A stretch of DNA of 54,290 nucleotides from an uncultured Geobacteraceae bacterium (GCA_903845365.1 CAIMXI010000225.1:1-54290); one strand, 5' to 3'; counted from the first letter of the stretch, positions 1-9,503 are shown. Notes: generated by a model from the sequence alone, not told the origin. Numbers and translations: made by a program.

Positions 1-112
1 CGGTGCCAGGCTCTCCCTTAACCAGCAGCGGGCGCCCGAGTACCATTGCAGAGTTAACCGCCAGCATCAAATCGTCGGTAGCAATATAAGAATCTGTTCC
101 GGTGAATTTCAT
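1..112 (-). CDS. MoxR-family AAA+ ATPase, N-terminal fragment
   Basis: Reading leftward from an ATG at 112-110, the frame is open to the window edge and gives about 37 residues. It ends in the start of a Walker A motif (LLVKGEPGT, presumably continuing into GKT). A short lead helix before a GEPGTGKT-type P-loop is typical of MoxR-family AAA+ ATPases, which act as chaperones with VWA-domain partners. The rest of the gene is outside the window, so the subfamily cannot be named. An imperfect palindrome at 133-156 lies just upstream. Confidence 0.7.
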   Translation of the reverse strand, partial: MKFTGTDSYIATDDLMLAVNSAMVLGRPLLVKGEPGT

Positions 113-132
113 GTAGTATCCTGTGATTTTTA

Positions 133-156
133 ATTGTGGTAATTGAGTACCGCAAT
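133..156. promoter_or_regulatory. Palindrome upstream of the AAA ATPase gene
   Basis: ATTGTGGTA and TACCGCAAT form a 9-bp inverted repeat with one mismatch around a 6-bp spacer. It lies between the MFS stop (184) and the AAA ATPase start (112). A TTGACA on the minus strand at 172-167 would place the palindrome near the -10 region of a leftward promoter, but no good -10 is visible. It may be an operator or only a weak hairpin. Confidence 0.3.
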
Positions 157-183
157 GCTTGTTTAATGTCAAGTGCTATAAAA

Positions 184-1419
184 CTACGGAGCTTCGGGCG
201 GGGCGGGAAGTGTCATGGCGAGAACCGCTGCAGAGACCGTCAACAGTGCGGACAACAGATAAGTTGTTGAGAATGTGCCTGTCATGCCGGCAATGACACC
301 GGCTCCGCCAGGACCGATAGTCTGGCCGACAGCAAAGAATATGGTGATCACGACAAAGGCGTTGGCAGCGCCTGAAGCGCCGAGATAATCTCCCACTGTC
401 GCCGCCATGATTGCCGGAATCGCGAAAAACGCCAAGCCGAAAAGCATAATCGAGATTACTATTCCTGGCGTACCGAAATTAAATCCGACCAGGATATTTG
501 CCGCAGCCTGCACCAGGAAAACCAGAGCCAAACCCTTTTTACGGCCAATCCGGTCAGAGATCGTTCCAAAAACCACACCGGAGAAAAGGCTGAAAAAACC
601 GACCCATGACCAGTATAAGCCGGCTTTTGCCTCACTGAAGCCGAATTCCTTGACCATCGTAGCGACAATAAAGGTGCCGTACACCATGAAGGTAATTCCG
701 AACAGCAGATAGAGAATACCCAGACGGAGCAGAAGCGCCCCCTTGCCGCTGTCATTACGGGGCTTAAACTGTTCGGTCGTTACCGTGACCGCTTCACCCA
801 TAGGCTCAAGTCCCATTTCTGCCGGAGTGTTGCGGAGAAACAGCGAGGCTCCGGTGGCAATTCCGAGAGAAATGATGCTGAAGATCAGCCAGCCGCTTCG
901 CCAGCCATCGGCTCCAAGGTTTTGGTTAAGATATGGGATGAGAAAACCGGAGATGATAATCCCCAGCCCGCTCCCCCCACAGATAATGCCTGCAGCTTTA
1001 CCACGCTCCTGGCTACGAAACCAGTGTGGCAACAGCACCATCATGGAGACGTTGGCAAAACCGCTTCCGACACCCACCAGCGTAAACAGCATCAAGATCA
1101 TGACAAAGCTGCTGCTGCGGCTGATGCTGAACATACAGAGGCTTATCAATAATAGTCCGGCGGAAATTGAGGCGCGGTGCTGAAAACGTCGTATCAGGAA
1201 AGGGGTCACAATGACGGCTAACAGATAGCCGGCAAAATTGCTGGTACCGATAAAGCCGAGACGTTCATAACTGAGGCCGAGTCCGGTCTGCATCCCCGGA
1301 AGAAAGACACCGTATGCAAATCTGGCCAGGCCGAGGGCGTTAAAGATAACCAGAAAGCCAAGTGCAATAATGACCCAGCCATAATGGAGAGAAATATTTT
1401 TAGCAGAATCGGTTTTCAC
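184..1419 (-). CDS. MFS transporter
   Basis: This 411-residue protein has about twelve hydrophobic segments and the two-bundle layout of the major facilitator superfamily. The loop after TM2 (FLIRRFQHR) and its second-half counterpart (ISDRIGRKKG, near residues 288-297) resemble the MFS A-motif. The N-terminal LARFAYGVFLPGM stretch resembles YbfB/YjiJ-like and oxalate/formate-antiporter-like MFS proteins. The substrate cannot be read from sequence. It starts at a GTG that overlaps the stop of the upstream dehydrogenase gene by 4 nt, so the two are probably co-translated. That pairing suggests uptake or export of a 2-hydroxy or keto acid handled by the dehydrogenase, which is an inference from context. 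Confidence 0.85.
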   Translation of the reverse strand: MKTDSAKNISLHYGWVIIALGFLVIFNALGLARFAYGVFLPGMQTGLGLSYERLGFIGTSNFAGYLLAVIVTPFLIRRFQHRASISAGLLLISLCMFSISRSSSFVMILMLFTLVGVGSGFANVSMMVLLPHWFRSQERGKAAGIICGGSGLGIIISGFLIPYLNQNLGADGWRSGWLIFSIISLGIATGASLFLRNTPAEMGLEPMGEAVTVTTEQFKPRNDSGKGALLLRLGILYLLFGITFMVYGTFIVATMVKEFGFSEAKAGLYWSWVGFFSLFSGVVFGTISDRIGRKKGLALVFLVQAAANILVGFNFGTPGIVISIMLFGLAFFAIPAIMAATVGDYLGASGAANAFVVITIFFAVGQTIGPGGAGVIAGMTGTFSTTYLLSALLTVSAAVLAMTLPAPPEAP

Positions 1420-2468
1420 AGAAAACTCCGGGACAGACCAACGCTCTCAGCCGCAGCCAGAATTGCATTCCAGGTGGCATCATCAATAGAAATCCCTTTC
1501 AAACTCCTCTCCGCCATCCTGCTACGTTCCGGGTCTCCGGCCACCATAACCGGCACACCTTGGGCCGCGGGTGGCGAATCCTTGACGTAGCGGATGACCG
1601 CGTCAACTTCCTGCTGCATCCAGTCATGATCAACCAGGCGCCCCGGATCAACCAGAAAGGTGAACATATTGTTGACAATTCCCCCAAGACGGGGATTTCC
1701 AGGTTGAATGGTACCTCCACCGGTAAAAACCCCGGCCAGCAGTTCACAAATAAGCGCCAGGCCATACCCTTTATACTCTCCAAAAGGGAGTAATGCGCCG
1801 CCCGGTTCTTGAAACATGACCGCAGGATCGGTTGTCGGTTCACCGCTTGAATCCAACATCAAGCCCTCAGCCATCTGTTCCCCCTTATTCATGGCAACCA
1901 GCGCCTTACCACGGGCAATCCTGCTGGTCGCCATGTCGAGCAGAACAGGCGGATTTTCACCGGTTGCAGGAATGGCAATACATATCGGATTGGTTGACAA
2001 ACGGGCATCCCGGCCGCCAAAAGGGGCAACCAGCGGCGCATGGTCGATAACATTGACAAAGTGGAGCGAAACAAGCCCAGCCGCGATACTCTGCTCGCCG
2101 TAGGTACCGATCCTGCCTATGTGATGAGCGTTGCGCAGAGTCATCAGCACAAGCCCGGTTTCCTTGCAGCGGCTGATAGCCGCATCCATAGCCTCGGCGG
2201 CAACCCGTTGACCGTATCCCCGCTGACCATCGAAAACCATGATTGAGCCGTCATTACTCACCAGCCGGGCTCCCATGCTGGGAACCAAAACACCGGCACT
2301 GATATTTTTAATGTAAATCGGCAGCATGGCAGCACCATGGCTGTCATGCCCGGCCAGGTTAGAGCGCACCAGATGATCAGACACCAGGTCGGCTTCATAC
2401 TCGTCACTGCCGGCCTGCAGCAGAATTTTCTGCAACGTTTTTTTCAGGTTATGTTCGGAAATTAACAT
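1416..2468 (-). CDS. Ldh-family (malate/L-lactate-type) dehydrogenase
   Basis: This 350-residue NAD(P)-dependent oxidoreductase belongs to the Ldh/ComC/YlbC/YiaK family, which reduces 2-oxoacids to 2-hydroxyacids and is unrelated to the classic Rossmann lactate and malate dehydrogenases. Family signatures include the N-terminal helical region with NLAGHDSHG (near 38-46), the NAHHIGRIG segment (near 113-121), STNPICIAIP (near 158-167) and the FGEYKGYGLAL segment (near 225-235). The length is normal for the family. Its stop overlaps the start of the MFS gene by 4 nt. The substrate could be malate, sulfolactate, ureidoglycolate or another 2-hydroxyacid, and sequence alone does not decide. Confidence 0.88.
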   Translation of the reverse strand: MLISEHNLKKTLQKILLQAGSDEYEADLVSDHLVRSNLAGHDSHGAAMLPIYIKNISAGVLVPSMGARLVSNDGSIMVFDGQRGYGQRVAAEAMDAAISRCKETGLVLMTLRNAHHIGRIGTYGEQSIAAGLVSLHFVNVIDHAPLVAPFGGRDARLSTNPICIAIPATGENPPVLLDMATSRIARGKALVAMNKGEQMAEGLMLDSSGEPTTDPAVMFQEPGGALLPFGEYKGYGLALICELLAGVFTGGGTIQPGNPRLGGIVNNMFTFLVDPGRLVDHDWMQQEVDAVIRYVKDSPPAAQGVPVMVAGDPERSRMAERSLKGISIDDATWNAILAAAESVGLSRSFL

Positions 2469-2554
2469 ACTGACCTGCTGAACTGTCTGTGTAGTGTGCG
2501 ATAGGGTTAGGTAAAAGGCGGGACTTCTAACTTTTATTGTCTATTTTGGCTCTG

Positions 2555-4861
2555 CTACTCACTGCTGTTGTAATCACATCCTTCTTTGGGGCATTTCAAA
2601 AATTCACCCTTGCGTTTGTAGACCTTCTTGACCAGTAGCGGAAAGCCGCATTTCGGGCATGGGCTTTCAACCGGCAGATCCCAGAGGGCAAATTTGCACT
2701 TCGGATACTGATTGCAGGAGTAGAAGAGTTTGCCGAAGCGCGACTTTTTCTCAATAAGCTGCCCCTCTTTACACTCCGGACATACCACGCCGGTGTTAAG
2801 TGGCTTAACCAGCGGCTGAATGCTCTTGCAGGCCGGATAGCCGGAGCAGGCGAGATATTTGCCGAAGCGGCCATCCTTGATCAGCATCGGCAACCCGCAC
2901 TTGTCGCATTTTTCTTCCGAGATCACCGGTTCGGCGACCTCTCCGCCATCAGCAGCGACGTTTCGAGTGTATTTGCACCCTTCCTGAAAACCGGAACAGG
3001 CGATAAATTTGCCCCGCTTGCCGAGTTTTACAACGAGCGATTTACCGCAATCCGGGCAGAGCTCATCAGTCGCTTCCGTTGTCAGATCAGCCTTGCTGAC
3101 TTCTCCTTCTTTCAGTTTCAGCAGGGCAATAAACGGCTCCCAGAACTCCTTGAGTAACGGCTTCCACTCCTTTTCGCCTCTGGAAACCTGATCCAGCTCC
3201 TCTTCAAGTCCGGCGGTAAAGTTATAGTCAACATATTTCTGGAAATGAGCCGTCAGCAGATCACTGACAACCATACCGACGTCCTCAGGAAAGAAGCGCT
3301 TCTTTTCGAGGCGGGCATATTTTCTCTCCACCAGCGTGTTCATGATTGAGGCAAAGGTTGATGGTCTACCGATCCCATACTCCTCCAGCGTTTTAACCAG
3401 CGTCGCTTCGGTATAGCGGGGAGGTGGCTGAGTGAAGTGCTGCTCCGGGAGAATTTCGTGAAGTTTCAGAGCAGCCCCTTCTGTCATAGTCGGAAGTAGC
3501 CCCTCATTCTCCTCATCCTGATCGTCTAACCCTTCAATGTACAGCTTCATAAAACCGGGAAAGCGGATTACCGTACCGGCGGCACGAAGCCCAGCCCGGC
3601 CTGACCCGGCAAACGGTCCGGCAGCTACCGGCATATCGAGTTCTGCGGCAATATCTACCGACGTCTGGTCCAGGAGTGCCTCTGCCATCTGGCAGGCGAC
3701 GGTTCGTTTCCAGATAAGCTCGTACAGCTTATGGAGGTCAGGCGTCAGGTACCGCTTCAGCTCGATCGGAGTCTTGGCAATATAGGTCGGCCTGATGGCT
3801 TCATGGGCCTCCTGGGCATTTTTTGATTTAGTCTTGAATATTCGCGGTTTGGCAAGCGCATACTCCTTGCCGTATGCCGCTGAAATGACGTCACGGGCAT
3901 CTTTCAGGGCAAGCGTTGACAGGTTGACACTGTCGGTACGCATGTAGGTAATCAGACCAACCGTTCCCTCTTCTCCGATATCAATTCCTTCGTAGAGCTT
4001 CTGCGCTGTCGACATTGTTTTTTTCGCGGAAAAGCCAAGCTTGCGCGACGCTTCCTGCTGGAGAGTCGAAGTCGTAAAAGGTGGTGCCGGGTTGCGCTTT
4101 TTCTCTGTCTTGGTGACCTTGGCCACCTGATAACGACCAGACTGAAGGGCGGCCTTCAAGGCACTTGCTATCTCTTCACCCGGAATATCGAATTTGCCCA
4201 GTTTATTATCGCCAACCGTCACCAGACCGGCCTCGAACTCCTGACCCGCAGCAACAGCCAGGCGAGCAGCTACAGTCCAGTACTCCTGTTCATTAAATGC
4301 TAAAATTTCCTTCTCTCGCTCACATACCAGGCGAAGCGCGACCGACTGGACACGACCGGCAGAGAGTCCATAGCGGATTTTTTTCCAGAGAAACGGCGAA
4401 AGATTAAAGCCGACCAGATAATCGAGAATTGACCTCGCCTGTTGGGCATTTACCAGATCCAACGCAATATCGCGCGGGTTTTTAACCGCGTGGAGAATGG
4501 CGTCTTTGGTAATTTCATGAAACTCAACACGCTTGATCTTTATACCGGGACTCTTTTTATCAAGACCGAGCGCAGCAATCAGATGCCAGGAGATAGCCTC
4601 ACCCTCTCGGTCGGGGTCAGTTGCGAGGAGCAGTGTATCCGCACCCTTTAGCGCCGCTTTTATTGCGTCGAGATGCTTTTTACTTTCCGGTAGCACATGG
4701 TAGTTGGGCTCGAAGCCTTTCTCGATATTTACAGACCCCTGTTTGCTTGGAAGGGCACGGACATGCCCGAAAGAGGCCAGAACTTTAAAGTCTGGCCCGA
4801 GAAACTTTTCTATGGTTTTCCCTTTGGCGGGGGATTCGACGATGACAAGGTTTTTCGACAT
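2555..4861 (-). CDS. topA: DNA topoisomerase I
   Basis: Type IA topoisomerase of about 768 residues that relaxes negative supercoils by single-strand passage. The N-terminal TOPRIM domain starts at MSKNLVIVESPAKGKT and contains the acidic ATDPDREGEAISWH motif. The active-site region reads GLITYMRTDSVNLS, with Tyr as the nucleophile. The C-terminus has four Cys4 zinc-ribbon repeats (CPDCGKS, CDKCGLP, CPECKEG, CPKCGFP). I placed the start at 4861 because the family begins at MSKNLVIV. The open frame runs 33 codons further upstream, but that extension is hydrophobic and unlike the family. The intergenic region upstream holds a repeat cluster and then dprA, a common neighbour of topA. Confidence 0.97.
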   Translation of the reverse strand: MSKNLVIVESPAKGKTIEKFLGPDFKVLASFGHVRALPSKQGSVNIEKGFEPNYHVLPESKKHLDAIKAALKGADTLLLATDPDREGEAISWHLIAALGLDKKSPGIKIKRVEFHEITKDAILHAVKNPRDIALDLVNAQQARSILDYLVGFNLSPFLWKKIRYGLSAGRVQSVALRLVCEREKEILAFNEQEYWTVAARLAVAAGQEFEAGLVTVGDNKLGKFDIPGEEIASALKAALQSGRYQVAKVTKTEKKRNPAPPFTTSTLQQEASRKLGFSAKKTMSTAQKLYEGIDIGEEGTVGLITYMRTDSVNLSTLALKDARDVISAAYGKEYALAKPRIFKTKSKNAQEAHEAIRPTYIAKTPIELKRYLTPDLHKLYELIWKRTVACQMAEALLDQTSVDIAAELDMPVAAGPFAGSGRAGLRAAGTVIRFPGFMKLYIEGLDDQDEENEGLLPTMTEGAALKLHEILPEQHFTQPPPRYTEATLVKTLEEYGIGRPSTFASIMNTLVERKYARLEKKRFFPEDVGMVVSDLLTAHFQKYVDYNFTAGLEEELDQVSRGEKEWKPLLKEFWEPFIALLKLKEGEVSKADLTTEATDELCPDCGKSLVVKLGKRGKFIACSGFQEGCKYTRNVAADGGEVAEPVISEEKCDKCGLPMLIKDGRFGKYLACSGYPACKSIQPLVKPLNTGVVCPECKEGQLIEKKSRFGKLFYSCNQYPKCKFALWDLPVESPCPKCGFPLLVKKVYKRKGEFLKCPKEGCDYNSSE

Positions 4862-4929
4862 GATATCTTTAGGTATCCTTATTGGTTGATTTCGAAACGA
4901 TTGAAACAGAAAACAAAACAGTAATAACA

Positions 4930-5142
4930 TAGAGCAACGGAGCAACGGAGAAAACCACAAACATTTGGAAAATATTCGGTTAAGCAGGTAAAGCCGTTAT
5001 CGTTCTCGTTCTCACGCGCTGCGCCACGAGTTAAAAATCAAAATAACACGGAGAAACGGAGAAACGGAGAAAACCACAAATTTTTTGTATCCCCGATTTT
5101 ATTCTTTTGACGTTCTCCGTTGCTCCGTTGCTCCGTGTTATT
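4930..5142. repeat. Heptad-type ACGGAG(A/C)A repeats forming a long hairpin
   Basis: The topA-dprA spacer contains two direct copies (4931-4961 and 5047-5080) of an array of ACGGAGMA-type units, each ending in GGAGAAAACCACAAA. An inverted array follows at 5113-5139. The arm at 5044-5070 can pair with 5113-5139 almost throughout. It does not look coding on either strand. It may act as a terminator-like structure after dprA or be a dispersed intergenic repeat family. Confidence 0.7.
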
Positions 5143-5158
5143 CAGGATTATTTTCCAT

Positions 5159-6253
5159 TTATCCCGCTACCGCGTAATGTGTGCCGGGAAGCGGCGTTAC
5201 AGCTCCTTTGAGTTCGAGGTGCAGTAACATAGAGGAAACCTCACCGGCTGTCAATTCAGTTTGGGAGATGATATCATCAATGTGCAGCGGCGACCTGGCC
5301 AACAGTTCGTAAATTGCCGCTTCTTTCGGTGTCAGGGCAAAGGTACGGGGGGGCGGCTGAAATAATGGCGCATCAGCAGACATACGTGCATATTCCGGAA
5401 GTTCTTCAAGAATATCCTCTACACAATCAACCAGCTTTGCTCCCTGTTTTATGAGACGGTTACAGCCACGGCTGGTGGCAAAAGAAATATTCCCCGGTAC
5501 GGCGAAAACGTCGCGTCCATGCTCAAGAGCATACTGGGCGGTAATCAGCGAGCCACTTTTTTCGGCAGCCTCGACAACCAGCACACCGCTGGAAAGTCCA
5601 CTGATGATCCGGTTGCGGCGCGGAAAGTTCTCCGCCAACGGCAGAGTACCAAGCGGAAATTCCGAAACCAGCCCCCCCTTCTCTGCCATCTGTTCAAAGA
5701 GCAACCGGTTTTCCGGAGGATAAATACCATCAACGCCGCACCCCAACACGCCGATGCTTCGCCCATCGGCATGGAGCGCCCCTTTATGCGCTGCAGTGTC
5801 GACTCCGCGCGCCATACCTGAAATAATACAGACACCGTGACTGGCAAGCGCCTCAGACAGTTTTCCGGTGGTCAGCAAACCGTATGATGTCGCCCGGCGC
5901 GAACCGACAATGGCAATGGAAAGTTCATGGGAACGGAGTTCACCTTTCACGTACAAAAAAGGGGGCGGATCCGGAATTTCAAAGAGAGATTTGGGGTAGT
6001 CAAATGAAAGGTAAGTCACCAACCGCGCCGTACTGGCTTCAACCCTGCGGCATTCATCCTCCGCAAAGCGTTGCCATACGCCACTCCGTATAGCCTCGAC
6101 AACCACAGGGGTCATGCCCCGTATGCCGGAGAGAGCCGAAACAGAGGCCTTCAGTGCCTTTTCCGGGGAGTCGAAGCGTTCCAGAAGCCGCCGGAACGCA
6201 ACATTGCCGATTCCGGGAACCGCCTTGAGACCTATCCAGTAATAATTCTCCAT
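5159..6253 (-). CDS. dprA: DNA-processing protein DprA
   Basis: About 364 residues with the DprA/Smf Rossmann-like core. It binds incoming single-stranded DNA and loads RecA during natural transformation. Visible family motifs include VGSRRATSYG, ISGMARGVDTAAHKGAL and GVLGCGVDGIYPPEN. An N-terminal SAM/HhH-like segment (VPGIGNVAFRRLLERF) and a C-terminal winged-helix region (residues about 300-355) bracket the core. I chose the start at 6253 (MENYYWIGL), which is preceded by AGGTG at suitable spacing. The open frame extends 11 codons upstream into the terminator of the preceding LysM gene. Confidence 0.95.
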   Translation of the reverse strand: MENYYWIGLKAVPGIGNVAFRRLLERFDSPEKALKASVSALSGIRGMTPVVVEAIRSGVWQRFAEDECRRVEASTARLVTYLSFDYPKSLFEIPDPPPFLYVKGELRSHELSIAIVGSRRATSYGLLTTGKLSEALASHGVCIISGMARGVDTAAHKGALHADGRSIGVLGCGVDGIYPPENRLLFEQMAEKGGLVSEFPLGTLPLAENFPRRNRIISGLSSGVLVVEAAEKSGSLITAQYALEHGRDVFAVPGNISFATSRGCNRLIKQGAKLVDCVEDILEELPEYARMSADAPLFQPPPRTFALTPKEAAIYELLARSPLHIDDIISQTELTAGEVSSMLLHLELKGAVTPLPGTHYAVAG

Positions 6254-6276
6254 GTAACACCTGTCACTCATAAAAA

Positions 6277-6299
6277 AGACCGGCACGAAGCCGGTCTTG
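6277..6299 (-). terminator. Rho-independent terminator after the LysM gene
   Basis: On the minus strand AAGACCGGC-TTCGT-GCCGGTCTT is followed by a run of T. It lies 20 nt after the LysM gene stop and just before the dprA start, which separates the two transcription units. Confidence 0.85.
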
Positions 6300-6319
6300 A
6301 TCGTAGTATATCTGTCCGG

Positions 6320-7339
6320 TTATTTTGTCTGGCTGACGATGCGGTCACCTTTGTAGATAGTGTCAATGCTCTTGACGACCAAAGCAGTGGATGTTTTTTT
6401 GCCGGTGTCAAGAATAACCAACGCCCCCAACACTTCCTGCGGCAGGTTGTCTATGCGCCCCTCAACATAGCGCTGGTCGATCATCATATCCCTGACAACA
6501 TAGAGCATATTGCCAACCACAGCCCCTTGACTCGAACCCAAGTCAATATAGACGATATCTCCGGCTGCAATGATGCTGATTCCGCTAAGGCTCTCGATGA
6601 TATACCCTTTTAGATCGGTAGTCGTATTTTTCAACGATATTTCCCGGCGGTGTATCTCTTTGTACGGCTGCAGACAGGCTCCGGGGCTTATCTCCTTGAA
6701 GGACTTTGTAATAATGGCGCGTGAAGATTTTTTCTCTACATCAGTCAACTGCAGCGCCCCAAGTGGGATCAGTTTAAAGCCCATCTCTTCATTATTCAGC
6801 GGGTGCTTGACAACGATATCCTTGCGAAAAATGGTAAACTTGTCACCCCCTTTGGCATTCAGCTCCGCACCTATATCGGTGTACACAATATCATCAACAC
6901 CGGTCACTATCCGATCATATTGCGCCCCGACCACCATGCCGAAGGGTCTGAAGTCTTTCTCCGCCAGGAGACCTTCAGATCCATAGAGGGTATATGTTTT
7001 TTCGGCGGCGACATCCTGAAGCGATTCAACTGCTGCAGTTGCTGTCGCGGAGCCGCTCTTTTGCGCTTGAGCCGCCGCTGCCGCTGCAGGAACAATTTCC
7101 AGCCTGTCGGGGAAAACACGGACTTTCTGCCCCGGATAAATATAATGCGGATTCGTTATCTGAGCATTTTTTGACCACATATTTGGCCAGTAGTTCGGAT
7201 CTTTAATAAACCGCTCGGAGAGCCCCCAGAGCGTATCGCCCTGTTTTATTACATATATGGCCGACTCTTGCTGCCCGGCAGCAGAGGCAACAGAAGGCAT
7301 TACAAGAAAAACCAAAAGCATCAGTAATATCATTTTCAT
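6320..7339 (-). CDS. LysM-domain envelope protein
   Basis: 339 residues. A cleavable signal peptide (about residues 1-20, ending VASA-AG) indicates export. A LysM domain occupies residues 28-76 (YVIKQGDTLWGLSERF ... YPGQKVRVF) and should bind peptidoglycan. The remainder, about 100-335, is a beta-rich region with no domain I can name, although similar two-part proteins are common in Geobacter-like genomes. The start is supported by AAGGAGAG just upstream. The gene lies downstream of the CpoB-like gene on the same strand, 42 nt away, and both products are envelope-located. Confidence 0.85.
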   Translation of the reverse strand: MKMILLMLLVFLVMPSVASAAGQQESAIYVIKQGDTLWGLSERFIKDPNYWPNMWSKNAQITNPHYIYPGQKVRVFPDRLEIVPAAAAAAQAQKSGSATATAAVESLQDVAAEKTYTLYGSEGLLAEKDFRPFGMVVGAQYDRIVTGVDDIVYTDIGAELNAKGGDKFTIFRKDIVVKHPLNNEEMGFKLIPLGALQLTDVEKKSSRAIITKSFKEISPGACLQPYKEIHRREISLKNTTTDLKGYIIESLSGISIIAAGDIVYIDLGSSQGAVVGNMLYVVRDMMIDQRYVEGRIDNLPQEVLGALVILDTGKKTSTALVVKSIDTIYKGDRIVSQTK

Positions 7340-7381
7340 AGAACTCTCCTTAAGACTCTATCAGAACGGGGCTGCTTCTGC

Positions 7382-8110
7382 TCAACGGGCATTCAGGCGT
7401 TCACGAGCTTTTATCGCGGCTGTGCTACTTGGATATAATGTGATAATTTTTTCAAAAAGAGCCGTAGCCTTCTCCTTTTCCTTCAGCGCCGAAAACGTAA
7501 AGCCCAGCTTTAACAGCGCATCAGGAGCTTTAGTGCTGTTCGGATAACTGTCGACCACCTTCATAAATACAGTTTTTGCGTTTGACATGTCTGAAAGGCT
7601 ATAGTGACACTCGCCTATCCAGTAGAGAGCGTTGGCTGCATATTCGCTTTGGGGATTATTTATAAAAAATGATTCAAATGATGCTATCGCCGGCACAAAA
7701 TTGTTGGCGCTGTACAGGCCGAAGGCCTTGAGGTATTCCGCCGGTGGACCAGAATCCCTGGTTGCATTGGTTGGCGACGGTTGGTTGACAATTTCGACCT
7801 TTGGAGTCTGTGACTGTTGAGTAAGTCTCTCTACCCGTACCTTAAGTCCATCACCAGAGATCCGCAGGTCGCGATTTTCACCTCTCAACGTCTTTATTTC
7901 GGCAGAGAGTGACTGGAGCCGCGCTTCCTGATCCTGCTGCACAGTGGCAAGTTCATTATGACGCTGTTCCGCTTTTTTTGATGACTGGATCAAGAACTCG
8001 ATTTTTGCTTCGGACTCGGCCTGACGTTTCACCATAAGGTCATTGGCGGCGCATCCTGAAATGAAAAGTGATACACAAAAAAATGGCAGCAGTCGGTTGA
8101 GCGGCATCAT
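7382..8110 (-). CDS. CpoB/YbgF-like lipoprotein (Tol-Pal associated)
   Basis: 242 residues. The N-terminus is a lipoprotein signal with lipobox ISGC (Cys near residue 20). Residues about 28-90 are a heptad-rich coiled coil (AESEAKIEFLIQSSKKAEQR ...), which trimerises in YbgF. Residues about 120-240 hold three TPR-like repeats (FGLYSANNFVPAIASFESF, YWIGECHYSLSDMSNAKTVF, LKLGFTFSALKEKEKATALF). CpoB links cell-wall synthesis with Tol-Pal constriction during division. The usual tol/pal neighbours would lie upstream on this strand, but the next gene is divergent, so here the gene stands apart from tolB-pal. Confidence 0.85.
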   Translation of the reverse strand: MMPLNRLLPFFCVSLFISGCAANDLMVKRQAESEAKIEFLIQSSKKAEQRHNELATVQQDQEARLQSLSAEIKTLRGENRDLRISGDGLKVRVERLTQQSQTPKVEIVNQPSPTNATRDSGPPAEYLKAFGLYSANNFVPAIASFESFFINNPQSEYAANALYWIGECHYSLSDMSNAKTVFMKVVDSYPNSTKAPDALLKLGFTFSALKEKEKATALFEKIITLYPSSTAAIKARERLNAR

Positions 8111-8273
8111 AATATCCTCATTTAACTTACGTTTTTCATAATTAAAGCGATATAGCTCCCTTTGTCAAGTGAAAGCTGCCTTTTGGGGTTTTATTGGCTG
8201 ACCGATTATGCTAGCATCCAATCCCGTGAATTAATCGATCCCAAAATTGTTTAAAAAGAGTGGAACCATTTTT

Positions 8274-9503
8274 ATGCTGAAACCTGAACTGCTCGCCCCG
8301 GCCGGCAACATGGAAAAACTGAAAATAGCGATCCATTACGGTGCTGATGCCGTGTACCTCGGCGGGCAGGCCTTCGGCCTGCGTAATAAGGCCGACAACT
8401 TTTCCCTATGTGAGATGGGTGCTGCTCTCGACTTCTGCCACTCGAAGAGCATAAAAGCATATCTTACGATCAATAGCTACCCTCGCAACGAGTCTCTTCC
8501 GGAGCTGGAGGAGTATCTGATGCAGGTTGCTGCACTCCCCTTCGATGCATATATCGTCGCCGATCCGGGGGTGCTTGATGCGGTGCGGCAAATTTCACCG
8601 GGACGTGAACTGCACCTCTCGACCCAGGCAAACACCATTAACTGGCGCTCTGCCCGTTTCTGGCAGCAGCAGGGTATCCGCAGAATCAACCTGGCCCGCG
8701 AAATGACCCTGGAAAATATCCGTGATACGGTACGCAACGTTCCGGGTATGGAATTCGAGGCCTTTGTACATGGAGCGCTCTGCATCTCCTACTCAGGGCG
8801 CTGCCTCATTTCCAGCATGCTGACCGGACGAGATGCCAACCAGGGGGAATGCACCCACCCCTGCCGCTGGAGTTATCATCTGGTGGAGGAATCCAGACCG
8901 GGTGAATATTTCCCGGTGGAAGAGGACGAAAACGGCACTTTCATCTTCAACTCGCGCGACCTCTGCCTGCTGGAGCATATTCCGGCTCTGGTCGCAAGCG
9001 GAGTGCATGCGCTCAAAATAGAAGGGCGCATGAAAGGGATCAACTATGTGGCCTCGGTGCTGCGGATCTATCGTCAGGCACTCGATGAATTTCTGGACAA
9101 CCCGGAGGGATGGAGCTGCCGCCCCGAATGGTTGGGTGAACTGGCTAAATTGAGCCATCGCGGCTACACGACCGGCTTTCTCTTTGGCCAGCCGCGCACC
9201 GTCGGCCAGGAGTACGATTCAGCCTACATCCGCAGCCACGATTTCGTCGGCATTGTCGATGAGGTGCGGGGTGATGGGACGTTGCTGATTGACGTACGCA
9301 ACCGGATCAAGTCCGGCGACCTGATAGAATTTATCGGGCCGGGAATGCGGAGCGACACGCTGACCTTGCAGCATTTTTCCGTCATTTCCGAGCATGGGGC
9401 AGCGATTCCGGCGGAAGTTGCTAACCCCAATTCGCAAATACTGCTGAAGGTGCCGTTTAAAGTCGAAGCAGGAGATCTCTTGCGCCGCGAGAAAATGCAA
9501 TAA
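8274..9503 (+). CDS. U32 peptidase-family protein (TrhP/YegQ-like)
   Basis: 409 residues. It opens with the U32 signature PELLAPAGNMEKLKIAIHYGADAVYLGG and contains the Cys-bearing core FVHGALCISYSGRCLIS and GECTHPCRW, whose Cys residues are candidates for the cluster-binding site. ALKIEGRMKGINYVASV is another family block. In Escherichia coli the close relative TrhP (YegQ) is needed for 5-hydroxyuridine formation in tRNA, and other members act in rRNA hydroxylation or collagen degradation. The length matches TrhP better than RlhA. The ATG at 8274 is preferred to an upstream TTG because the family starts at MLKPELL. The gene begins a plus-strand run with dnaB 18 nt downstream. Confidence 0.9.
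   Translation: MLKPELLAPAGNMEKLKIAIHYGADAVYLGGQAFGLRNKADNFSLCEMGAALDFCHSKSIKAYLTINSYPRNESLPELEEYLMQVAALPFDAYIVADPGVLDAVRQISPGRELHLSTQANTINWRSARFWQQQGIRRINLAREMTLENIRDTVRNVPGMEFEAFVHGALCISYSGRCLISSMLTGRDANQGECTHPCRWSYHLVEESRPGEYFPVEEDENGTFIFNSRDLCLLEHIPALVASGVHALKIEGRMKGINYVASVLRIYRQALDEFLDNPEGWSCRPEWLGELAKLSHRGYTTGFLFGQPRTVGQEYDSAYIRSHDFVGIVDEVRGDGTLLIDVRNRIKSGDLIEFIGPGMRSDTLTLQHFSVISEHGAAIPAEVANPNSQILLKVPFKVEAGDLLRREKMQ

Noticed and set aside
4862..4960. 33-residue N-terminal extension of TopA
   Set aside because: The family starts at MSKNLVIVESPAKG; the extension is hydrophobic and unlike TopA, and would start at the edge of the repeat array.
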